This document shows positions 45,483 to 52,505 of a DNA stretch of 64,000 nucleotides, in pieces (position 1 is the stretch's first letter; each line of letters opens with the position of its first letter). Below the pieces are notes generated by a model. That model saw only the letters and a program-made list of their open reading frames with translations, did no database searches and was not told where the DNA came from. The translations under genes were made by a program, and so were the position numbers. This DNA comes from Elioraea sp. Lineage in GTDB: Bacteria; Pseudomonadota; Alphaproteobacteria; Acetobacterales; Acetobacteraceae. The stretch spans positions 1 through 64,000 of the forward strand of contig NZ_JALHPR010000012.1 of assembly GCF_022842375.1 (NCBI RefSeq), read 5' to 3'.

Positions 45483-45682
45483 TCCCCCGGATCAGCCGTG
45501 TTCAGCGTCGTACTGTCATCATGCCGTCATGCGCGGCAGGCGCCAACCGAAGCACGGGGCGTGCCAAAGGGGAAGCGCACTGCATCCACCCGCCCCGCTT
45601 GCGCGTATGGCATCCGGGCGTGGCTCGACAAACCGCGCCGCTTCCGCAGAGTTCCGGGGCCATCCGGGGGGATCGATGCACC

Positions 45683-45846
45683 GCCCGACCGCGCCGGACG
45701 ACCGGACCCGTGGCCATCCGTGGCGTCGAGGGTCGCGTGGTGGGCATCGACTGCACACGATCAACCTCGACAGTGGCGCGATCACCACGCTGGGTACGAT
45801 CGGCAGCCTGCCCGGCGAGGTGATCGACATCACTGCGATACGCTGA
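45683..45846 (+). pseudogene. Remnant of a DUF4394-like secreted protein gene
   Basis: Two adjacent pieces in different frames: GPVAIRGVEGRVVGID (frame ending at 45751) and, starting exactly at 45751, LHTINLDSGAITTLGTIG and LPGEVIDITAIR to the TGA at 45844-45846. These read like the beginning of a DUF4394 domain (typical wording: rVxGLdGRlvGID ... LYTIdxaTGAaTxVG), but the section between is missing and the frame is shifted at the join. No start or signal peptide precedes it. I infer an internal deletion that left a short remnant. Homology is from memory of the family pattern, not a search. Confidence 0.45.
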
Positions 45847-45947
45847 GCATCGCGATAGGCTGAGTGCGGGCAGGAGGCCTCTGACCGCGGCGATGGCCCG
45901 CGCCCCTCCCCCAACCCCGGGGGCACGGGCCCCCACCTTCGCCGCGT

Positions 45948-45981
45948 GCGGGGTGGTGCTTACCGGCACCACCCCGCTTTT
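45948..45981. terminator. Hairpin terminator between remnant and TRAP operon
   Basis: 12-bp perfect arms gcggggtggtgc / gcaccaccccgc around ttaccg, followed on the plus strand by tttt. Placed 4 bp past the leftward dctM stop. The T-run favours plus-strand termination; it may serve both directions. The rest of the 502-bp gap 45483-45984 holds the DUF4394-like remnant and no other supported gene. Confidence 0.7.
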
Positions 45982-45984
45982 GCC

Positions 45985-47262
45985 TCACCGATAGAACATC
46001 GTCGGCAGGTACAGCACGAAGCCAGGCCAGTAGGTGACGATCGCGAGCGAGAGGAACAGCGGGATCAGGAACGGCATCACCGCCTTCGTCACGTATTCGA
46101 AACTGCGATCGGCGATCCGCGCGAGGATGTAGAGCACCATCCCGACAGGCGGCGTCAGCAGGCCGATGACGAGATTGAGCGTCATGATGATGCCGAAATG
46201 CACCGGATCGACGCCGACCTTGGTGATGAGCGGCAGCAGCACCGGCACGAGGATGGTGATCGCCGCGATCGTCTCCATGAAGCAGCCGACGACGAGCAGC
46301 ACCAGGTTCACGAGCAGCAGCACCATCGCGCGGTTCTCGGTGATCGAGAGAACCGCCTCCGCCACCTGCTCGCTCACCCGCGTCGTCGTCACGAGCCAGC
46401 CGAAGATCGAGGCGCCGGCCACGATCACGAGAACGATCGCGGTCGTCTCGATCGTCTCCATCGACACGCGCACGAGGTGGTTCCAGCCGAGCGAGCGGTA
46501 GACGACGAGGCCGAGGATCAGCGCGTAGGCGGTCGCGGCGATCGCGGCCTCGGTCGGGGTGAAGATGCCCGACTTCATGCCGCCGATCAGGATCACCGGC
46601 GTCATCAGCGGCAGGATCGCCCGCCAGGTGGCACGCGCGAGCCGCATCCAGCCGAAATGCGCATCGCGCGGATAGCCTTTCACCCGCGCCTCGATCGCGA
46701 CCCACGCGAACAGGATCACTGCGATGAGCAGGCCCGGCAGGATGCCGGCGGAGAAGAGCTGCCCGATCGAGGTGTTCGCCATCACGCCGTAGATCACGAG
46801 CGGCAACGAGGGCGGGATGATCGGCCCGATGACGGAGGAGGCGGCGGTGATGCCGATGGCAAAGTCATCGGGGTACTTGTTGTCGCGCATCGCCTTGATC
46901 TCGATCGTGCCGAGGCCGCCGGCATCGGCCACCGCCGTTCCCGACATGCCGGCGAAGATGACCGAGGCGAAGACGTTCACATGCCCGAGCCCCCCGCGGG
47001 CCCAGCCGATCGAGGCGATCGCGAAGTTGAAGATGCGGTCGGTGATGCCCGCGCTGTTCATCAGGTTGCCGGTCATGATGAAGAACGGCACGGCGAGCAG
47101 CGGGAAACTGTCGATCCCGTTCACCATCCGGTGCACGACGACGAGCAGCGGCAGATCACCCTGCAGCCACACATAGAGCATCGAGGAGCCGCCGAGGGCG
47201 ACGACGATCGGCACGCCGAGCAGCAGCGACCCGACGAAGGCGACGAAGAGGAGCGTCGTCAC
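45985..47262 (-). CDS. dctM: TRAP transporter large permease (DctM family)
   Basis: 425-aa inner-membrane protein with about twelve helices; the sodium-coupled permease of a tripartite ATP-independent periplasmic importer. Family motifs: LPLLVVVHRMVNGIDSFPLLAVPFFIMTGNLMN, VFASVIFAGMSGTAVADAGGLGTIEIKAM, and PPVGMVLYILARIADRS. Works with DctQ (overlap 4 bp) and a DctP-type binding protein, two of which are encoded 3 kb downstream on the same strand side of the cluster. The substrate is likely a sugar acid, from the neighbouring enzymes. Confidence 0.92.
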   Translation of the reverse strand: MTTLLFVAFVGSLLLGVPIVVALGGSSMLYVWLQGDLPLLVVVHRMVNGIDSFPLLAVPFFIMTGNLMNSAGITDRIFNFAIASIGWARGGLGHVNVFASVIFAGMSGTAVADAGGLGTIEIKAMRDNKYPDDFAIGITAASSVIGPIIPPSLPLVIYGVMANTSIGQLFSAGILPGLLIAVILFAWVAIEARVKGYPRDAHFGWMRLARATWRAILPLMTPVILIGGMKSGIFTPTEAAIAATAYALILGLVVYRSLGWNHLVRVSMETIETTAIVLVIVAGASIFGWLVTTTRVSEQVAEAVLSITENRAMVLLLVNLVLLVVGCFMETIAAITILVPVLLPLITKVGVDPVHFGIIMTLNLVIGLLTPPVGMVLYILARIADRSFEYVTKAVMPFLIPLFLSLAIVTYWPGFVLYLPTMFYR

Positions 47263-47825
47263 AGCCGTGCGCCCTCTGACGGGTCGGCCACACGTTCAGG
47301 CTCGCCCTCGCGGAAGCGGATCCAACTTGCCTGGGCGAGGCGGAACGCCGTCATGACCATGCCGGCGAGAACGCCCCAGTAGACCCAGCCGAGCGGGAAA
47401 TCGATCACGACCATCGGCTGGTACATCATTGCCTCGGCGATGCTCCAGCAGAGCCAGGCAGCGATGGCGAAGAAGCCGACGGTGATGACCCCGAGCATCA
47501 GCCGCGCCCAGCGGCGGGGTCCGCGCGGCAGCATGTTCAGCACGAGCTCGAGCGCGATGTGCGTTCCCCTCCGAGCGGCGAGCGCGGCACCGATGAACGC
47601 GGTGACCATCAGCAGGTAGCGCGCGATCTCCTCGGTCCAGGCGATGCTGTCGTTCAGGACATAGCGGCTGAAGAACTGCGTGAACACGACCGCCGCAAGC
47701 GCCCAGAACAGAGCGAAGGCAAGCCAGTCCTCCACCCGCCAGTCACCGGGCGGCTCGTTCAGCTCCGCCTCCTCCTGCGCGTGGATCAGCGCCTCGTAGC
47801 CGGGCACCTTCTCGTCGTCGCCCAT
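47259..47825 (-). CDS. dctQ: TRAP transporter small permease (DctQ family)
   Basis: 188-aa four-helix inner-membrane subunit. Segment LAFALFWALAAVVFTQFFSRYVLNDSIAWTEEIARYLL carries the conserved RYxLxxSIxWTEE pattern of DctQ. Start ATG at 47825 is chosen because of a gaggggagc site eight bases upstream; an ATG at 47858 would add 11 residues. The gene overlaps dctM by 4 bp. It is divergent from the enolase-superfamily gene, with 83 bp between that may hold both promoters. Confidence 0.85.
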   Translation of the reverse strand: MGDDEKVPGYEALIHAQEEAELNEPPGDWRVEDWLAFALFWALAAVVFTQFFSRYVLNDSIAWTEEIARYLLMVTAFIGAALAARRGTHIALELVLNMLPRGPRRWARLMLGVITVGFFAIAAWLCWSIAEAMMYQPMVVIDFPLGWVYWGVLAGMVMTAFRLAQASWIRFREGEPERVADPSEGARL

Positions 47826-47908
47826 GTCGCGTCGTACGCTCCCCTCGCCTTCCGTCATTCACGCCTGCCCCTATACTCGCGCCCAACCAGGCGGGAGAGC
47901 CAGCCACC

Positions 47909-49021
47909 ATGCCACGCATCGCACGCGTCGAGATCACCCAGATCGACCTCGCACCCAAGACGCCACGATCCGACGCGATCCAGGCTTTCGTGACGCAGGA
48001 GACGCCGTTCATCCGCATCACCACCGAGGATGGCGCGACGGGGACGGGCTACTCCTACACGATCGGCACGGGTGGATCGTCGATCATCGCGCTGCTGCGT
48101 GATCATCTCGCTCCGCGCCTGATCGGCGCGGAGGCCGACATGATCGAGGCGATCTGGTCCGACCTGTTCTGGACGACGCATTCGCTGGCCGTCGGCCCCC
48201 TCACGGCGCTCGCGATCGCCGCGATCGACACGGCATTGTGGGACCTGCGCGGCAAGCGGCTGGCCACGCCGCTGCACATGCTTGCCGGCGGCGCGAAAAG
48301 CCGCATCCCCGTCTATGACACCGAGAGCGGGTGGCTGCATGTCGAGGCCACACGGCTGGTCGATGACGCGCAAGCCGCCGCTGCAAAGGGGTTCCGCGGC
48401 GTGAAGGTGAAGGTGGGCAAGCCCACCGGGCGCGAGGACATCGCGCGGCTTGCCGCCGTGCGCGCGGCGATCGGGCCGGACGTGTCGCTGATGACGGATG
48501 CGAACCAGGGCTTCACCGTGGCCGAGGCGATCCGCCGTGCCGGGCTGTTCGAGGCGGCAGGCCTCGACCTCGCCTGGTTCGAGGAGCCGCTGCCGGCGGA
48601 GGATGTCGCGGGCCACGTGCGGCTCGCCGCCGCGACCACCATGCCCATCGCGGTGGGCGAGAGCCTCTATCACCCCGCCCAGTTCCGCGACTACCTGGCG
48701 CGGAACGCCTGCGGCATCGTGCAGGTGGATGTCGCGCGCATCGGCGGCATCACGCCGTGGCTGAAGGTCGCGCACATGGCGGAGGCGTTCAACGTTGCGG
48801 TCTGCCCGCACTACCTGATGGAGCTTCACCTGCCGCTCGTCTGCGCCGTGCCGAACAGCGCCTGGCTCGAGCATATCCCGCAGCTCGACGACATCACCGA
48901 GGCCGGCATCACGATCACCGACGGCCACGCCCACGCCTCCGACGCGCCCGGCAACGGCATCGCCTGGGACGAGTCGGCGATCGCGCGGCTGCAACGCTTC
49001 ACGCCGATCGTGGTCGCCTGA
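47909..49021 (+). CDS. Mandelate racemase/muconate-lactonizing enzyme family protein (probable sugar-acid dehydratase)
   Basis: 370-aa enolase-superfamily enzyme. Active-site elements: the KxK base motif in GFRGVKVKVGKPTGRED, metal ligands in SLMTDANQGF, LAWFEEPLP and IAVGESLYHP, the Asp of QVDVARIGG, and a His in VAVCPHYLMELHLPL giving the His-Asp dyad. This is the mandelate-racemase subgroup, which contains L-fuconate, L-rhamnonate, galactarate and related acid dehydratases. Context with a TRAP importer, SDR and FAH-fold hydrolase suggests sugar-acid dehydration to a 2-keto-3-deoxy acid. Substrate cannot be read from the sequence. ATG has a gggaga ribosome site. Confidence 0.88.
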   Translation: MPRIARVEITQIDLAPKTPRSDAIQAFVTQETPFIRITTEDGATGTGYSYTIGTGGSSIIALLRDHLAPRLIGAEADMIEAIWSDLFWTTHSLAVGPLTALAIAAIDTALWDLRGKRLATPLHMLAGGAKSRIPVYDTESGWLHVEATRLVDDAQAAAAKGFRGVKVKVGKPTGREDIARLAAVRAAIGPDVSLMTDANQGFTVAEAIRRAGLFEAAGLDLAWFEEPLPAEDVAGHVRLAAATTMPIAVGESLYHPAQFRDYLARNACGIVQVDVARIGGITPWLKVAHMAEAFNVAVCPHYLMELHLPLVCAVPNSAWLEHIPQLDDITEAGITITDGHAHASDAPGNGIAWDESAIARLQRFTPIVVA

Positions 49022-49036
49022 CAGCAGGCGTCCGCC

Positions 49037-49513
49037 GTGATCAGGCCGCTCACCGGGGATGACCGCGACGCGGTCGCCGCCCTCTGGCACGCGCTCTACG
49101 CCGATCATGCGCGCCGCGAGAGCCCGGTCGCCGGCTTCAGGCCCGATCCGCCGCGGCTCGTGGCGTCGATCACGGCGTGGCTTGGCCGGATCCTCGCCGG
49201 CGACGAGGGCTTCGCGCTGGTCGCTGCCAGCGATGGAAAGGTGGCGGGCTTCGTCGCGGGCTTCGTGCGTGACCAGGCCTGGCTCGACCCGCCGGCGATC
49301 GGCGTGATCGGCGCGCTCATGGTGGCACCCACCCACCGGCGGCAGGGGCTCGCCCGCGCCCTGGTGCGTGCGGCGGAACAGCGCTTCGCCGCGGACGGCA
49401 TCGGTGTGGTCGAAGCCGCGATCGGCGAGGCCAACCGCGGCGCACGGCGCTTCTGGAAGGCGGAAGGCTACGGCACCGTGCGCCACGTTGTGGCACGAGG
49501 CCCGCGCGCCTAG
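49037..49513 (+). CDS. GNAT family acetyltransferase
   Basis: 158-aa N-acetyltransferase. The acetyl-CoA site is in VIGALMVAPTHRRQGLARALV (R/Q-x-x-G-x-A pyrophosphate loop, about residues 90-110), followed by VEAAIGEANRGARRFWKAEGY, the usual C-terminal helix/strand motif. Start GTG directly follows the enolase-superfamily gene (15 bp), suggesting co-transcription; substrate unknown. Confidence 0.87.
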   Translation: MIRPLTGDDRDAVAALWHALYADHARRESPVAGFRPDPPRLVASITAWLGRILAGDEGFALVAASDGKVAGFVAGFVRDQAWLDPPAIGVIGALMVAPTHRRQGLARALVRAAEQRFAADGIGVVEAAIGEANRGARRFWKAEGYGTVRHVVARGPRA

Positions 49514-49594
49514 GTTGCATGCCTGCGTGCCGCGCCCGTATCGTTCTGCCATCATAGCGACGGCACGCGTCGCGGCAGCGGAGGGGCGGAGCTT

Positions 49595-50230
49595 ATGGAT
49601 CCTGGGTTCGGCACGGGGCTTCCCCGCGTGCAGGGGTTTACGTTCACCGAGGGGGCGAAGATCACGAACAGCGAAAGGTTCGACCCCACGAACGCGCCGA
49701 ATGGGCGGCAATGGCAGGCGATGCTCGCCAAGCTGCGCGAGAGCGGCGACGCGACAGCCAACACCACCGACAGCGGCAAGAACCATCCCTGCCAGACCGA
49801 GGACTACCGATGCGACCACCAGGGCGGCGTGACCGGCACCGACCTCATCAACACCCAGGTGCAGGTCGGCGGCGTGAAACGCTACACCCGGAAGGACTAC
49901 AAGAACGGAAAGGAGAGCACCTCCGTCACGGTCGTGCACATCGACAGCGACTGCTACGCCAACCCGATGGTGAAGGAGGCGCTCGCCCAGGCGCATGACT
50001 ACAGCTTCCGCACGACCAAGGTGGTGGTGGTGAAGCTGGCCGAGGGAGCGGCGAAAGTGACGACGACGAGCAAGGCGGTGTCACGCTCCTTCACATGCCG
50101 CAAATGCGGCAAGAAGTACGAAGCAGAGGACGAGATCGCGCTGTCCAACAAGGTGCGCGACAAGCAGGGCCTGAACAGCTACCCCGCCTCCTGCGGCAAT
50201 TCCGGCTGTTCGCTCGTCCGCGACTGGTAG
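49595..50230 (+). CDS. Hypothetical protein with zinc-ribbon-like cysteine pairs (211 aa)
   Basis: No recognised family. Start MDPGFGTGLPRVQGF; a middle section with CQTEDYRCDHQGG and a repeated beta pattern (VQVGGVKRYTRKDYKNGKE, SVTVVHIDSDCYANPMVKEAL), and a C-terminal zinc-ribbon-like region with FTCRKCGKKYEAEDEIAL then YPASCGNSGCSLVRDW (CxxC...CxxxxC). No signal peptide, no membrane span. The composition (more Lys, Asn, Thr than neighbours) differs from the surrounding genes, which may mean recent arrival. Convergent with the dctP gene through a strong hairpin. Possibly DNA/RNA-binding; purely inference. Confidence 0.6.
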   Translation: MDPGFGTGLPRVQGFTFTEGAKITNSERFDPTNAPNGRQWQAMLAKLRESGDATANTTDSGKNHPCQTEDYRCDHQGGVTGTDLINTQVQVGGVKRYTRKDYKNGKESTSVTVVHIDSDCYANPMVKEALAQAHDYSFRTTKVVVVKLAEGAAKVTTTSKAVSRSFTCRKCGKKYEAEDEIALSNKVRDKQGLNSYPASCGNSGCSLVRDW

Positions 50231-50232
50231 GC

Positions 50233-50263
50233 GGGACGCGGGCGAGGCCTTCGCCCGCGTCCC
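50233..50263. terminator. Bidirectional hairpin between the 211-aa gene and dctP
   Basis: 13-bp perfect arms gggacgcgggcga / tcgcccgcgtccc around ggcct, 2 bp after the rightward stop and 12 bp before the leftward stop at 50276. Confidence 0.75.
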
Positions 50264-50275
50264 TCCCCTGCCGCC

Positions 50276-51268
50276 TCAGTTCGTGCGTGCGCCGAGCGCC
50301 TGGAACCGGTCATACTGCTGCCGCGTCCAGCCGGCACCGGCCTGCGCGTCGTTGTGCAGCGGCTGTGCCACGGCGCGGAAGGCCGCGACGTCAGGCACCG
50401 TCACCGTCCGACCCTGCGCACGGAACCAATCCGGCAGCGTCGCCTCCGACGTGCGGATCGCGAAGGTCGCGCGCGCGGCGGCCTCCTTCCACACCTCCTC
50501 GAACACGGCCTTGTCGGCAGCACTCAGGCGACGCCACAGGCTGGCCGACGCGACGGTGACGAGCTGATCGACGATGTGGCCGGTGAGGCTGATGTGGCTC
50601 TGCACCTCGAAGAACTTCTTGGCCTGGATGGTCGGCAGCGGGTTCTCCTGCCCGTCCACCGTGCCGTTCTGGAGGGCGAGATACACCTCGGCAAAGGCGA
50701 TCGGCGTCGCGTTCGCACCGACCGAGCGCGTGAACATCAGGAACAGCGGCGCCTGCGGCACGCGCAGCTTCATCCCGCGCATGTCCTCGGGCTTCATGAT
50801 CGGGCGGTTCGACGTGACATGCCGCGCCCCGTAGTAGGTGAGGCCGAGAATCTGGTGCTGCGTCGCGCGCTGGTAGCCCTGGGCGAACTCCTTGAAGAGA
50901 TCGCTGTCGCGATAGGCGAGCCAGTGATCGAAGTCACGGAAGACGAAGGGCGCGTTGGAGATCGCGATCGGGCGATAGCGGCTGCCGGCGAAGGCCGTGC
51001 CGGTATAGATCATGTCGATCGTGCCGAGGGTGAGCGCCTCGTTGATCGCAGGCTCGTTGCCGAGCGCCGAGGCCGGGAACACCTCGATGCGGAAGCGACC
51101 GTTGGTGCGCCTGGCGATCTCCTCGGCCGCCCAGAGCGCCTCGGTGTGGTAGGGCTCGTTGCTCTCATAGACATGCGCGAAGCGAAGCCGCGTCTGCGCC
51201 TCCGCCGGCATGGCGACGGCGAGCGACGTCGCCGCGAGAGCGGTTCCGAGAATGAAACGACGAAGCAT
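50276..51268 (-). CDS. TRAP transporter substrate-binding protein (DctP-like), copy 1
   Basis: 330-aa periplasmic receptor with signal peptide MLRRFILGTALAATSLAVAM (cleavage AEA-Q near residue 25). DctP signatures: RFAHVYESNEPYHTEALWAAEEI, GTIDMIYTGTAFAG, FKEFAQGYQRATQHQILGL, MRGMKLRVPQAPLFLMF, FAEVYLALQNGTVDGQENPLP with the invariant Arg and Asn for the carboxylate of the ligand. Highly similar to the gene just upstream on the same strand, so this is a tandem duplicate. Likely feeds the DctQM permease (45985-47825). Ribosome site gaggag before ATG. Confidence 0.92.
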   Translation of the reverse strand: MLRRFILGTALAATSLAVAMPAEAQTRLRFAHVYESNEPYHTEALWAAEEIARRTNGRFRIEVFPASALGNEPAINEALTLGTIDMIYTGTAFAGSRYRPIAISNAPFVFRDFDHWLAYRDSDLFKEFAQGYQRATQHQILGLTYYGARHVTSNRPIMKPEDMRGMKLRVPQAPLFLMFTRSVGANATPIAFAEVYLALQNGTVDGQENPLPTIQAKKFFEVQSHISLTGHIVDQLVTVASASLWRRLSAADKAVFEEVWKEAAARATFAIRTSEATLPDWFRAQGRTVTVPDVAAFRAVAQPLHNDAQAGAGWTRQQYDRFQALGARTN

Positions 51269-51326
51269 GGGTGATCTCCTCTGCGGCCCCGATGGGTTTA
51301 GATCAGGCGGTCAATGATGCAGGCGT

Positions 51327-51353
51327 GCCACCGGGAGCGACGCCCCCGGTGGC
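51327..51353 (-). terminator. Intercistronic hairpin between the two dctP genes
   Basis: 9-bp arms gccaccggg / cccggtggc around agcgacgcc, directly after the stop of copy 2 (51362). Could weaken read-through into copy 1 or stabilise the upstream transcript. No T-run. Confidence 0.5.
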
Positions 51354-51361
51354 GGTGCCAC

Positions 51362-52351
51362 TCAGTTGCTGCGGGCGCCGAGAGCCTGGAGCCGGTCATA
51401 CTGCTCCTTCGTCCAGCCGGCGCCGGCCTGGGCATCGTTGTGCAGCGGCACGGCCGCGGCGCGGAAGGCGGCACGGTCGGGGCGCACCACCGTCCTGCCC
51501 TGCTGTTCGAACCAGCCGGGCAGCGTCTCCTCGGCCGTGCGGATGGCGAAGGTCGCGCGGTTGGCGGCCTCGCGCCACACCTCCTCGAACACCGCCCTGT
51601 CGGCAGCCGAGAGGCGACGCCACAGGCTGCCCGACGCGATCGTCACCAGGCTCTCGCTGATGTGGCCGGTGAGGCTGATGTGGCTCTGCACCTCGAAGAA
51701 CTTCTTGGCCTGGATGGTCGGCAGCGGGTTCTCCTGCCCGTCCACAGTGCCGTTCTGGAGGGCGAGGTACACTTCGGCAAAGGCGATCGGCGTCGCGTTC
51801 GCGCCGACCGAGCGGGCGAACATCAGATAGAGCGGGGCCTGCGGCACGCGCAGCTTCATCCCGCGCATGTCCTCGGGCCGGTTGACCGGCTTGTTCGCCG
51901 TCACGTGCCGCGCGCCATAGTAGGTGAGTGCGAGGATGCGATGGCCCGTCGCGCGGTCATAGCCGGCCGCGAGTTCCTTGAAGAGGTCCGACTGGCGGTA
52001 GGCGAGCCAGTGGTCGAAGTCGCGGAAGATGAAAGGCGCGTTCGAGATGGCGATCGGGCGGAACCGGCTCCCGGCGAAGGCGGCACCGGTATAGATCATG
52101 TCGATCGTGCCGAGGGTGAGCGCCTCGTTGATCGCAGGCTCGTTGCCGAGTGCGGAGGCTGCGAACACCTCCATCCGGTAGCGGTTGCTGGTGCGCTTGT
52201 TGATCTCCTCGGCCGCCCACAGCGCCTCGGTGTGGTACGGCTCGTTCGTCTCGTAGACATGCGCGAAGCGAAGCCGCGTCTGCGCGTCGGCCGGCAGGGC
52301 GGCCCCAACGGCGAAAGCCGCAAGCGCGGCGCCGATGATGAAGCGATGCAT
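51362..52351 (-). CDS. TRAP transporter substrate-binding protein (DctP-like), copy 2
   Basis: 329-aa periplasmic receptor; signal MHRFIIGAALAAFAVGAALP (cleavage about residue 24). Same architecture and motifs as copy 1: RFAHVYETNEPYHTEALWAAEEI, GTIDMIYTGAAFAG, FRDFDHWLAYRQSDLFKELA, VYLALQNGTVDGQENPLP. Differences concentrate in the second half (SESLVTIASGSLWRRL versus DQLVTVASASLWRRL) and may alter ligand preference. The gene is divergent from the UxaA-family gene, across a gap with an operator-like palindrome. Confidence 0.92.
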   Translation of the reverse strand: MHRFIIGAALAAFAVGAALPADAQTRLRFAHVYETNEPYHTEALWAAEEINKRTSNRYRMEVFAASALGNEPAINEALTLGTIDMIYTGAAFAGSRFRPIAISNAPFIFRDFDHWLAYRQSDLFKELAAGYDRATGHRILALTYYGARHVTANKPVNRPEDMRGMKLRVPQAPLYLMFARSVGANATPIAFAEVYLALQNGTVDGQENPLPTIQAKKFFEVQSHISLTGHISESLVTIASGSLWRRLSAADRAVFEEVWREAANRATFAIRTAEETLPGWFEQQGRTVVRPDRAAFRAAAVPLHNDAQAGAGWTKEQYDRLQALGARSN

Positions 52352-52393
52352 TCCTCGGGTCCTCCTCCCCTACGGCCGGTTTACCGGACCGTT

Positions 52394-52405
52394 CTGATGT
52401 ATCAG
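52394..52405. promoter_or_regulatory. Operator-like palindrome between dctP copy 2 and the UxaA-family gene
   Basis: Perfect inverted repeat ctgat-gt-atcag in the 154-bp divergent gap. FCD-type GntR regulators of sugar-acid genes bind similar 12-16 bp palindromes with TGAT/ATCA arms (from memory). No such regulator gene is in the window. Confidence 0.35.
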
Positions 52406-52505
52406 TGTGCGCAAGAAGCGGCATCGTGTGCAAGCTCTCTTGGAGCCCGATGGCCAAAGGGCCCGGGTGCCTGCACACTCGCCGCAAGAAAAGGGAGCGA
52501 CGAGC

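Noticed and set aside
45502-45972. Minus-strand open frames in the 45.5-46 kb gap as a possible gene
   Set aside because: Cys/Arg/Ser-rich, no ribosome site and no family; the plus-strand remnant explains the region better.
47855-49996. A 713-codon minus-strand frame opposite the enolase-superfamily and GNAT genes
   Set aside because: No domain, spans three real features, Arg/His-rich shadow.
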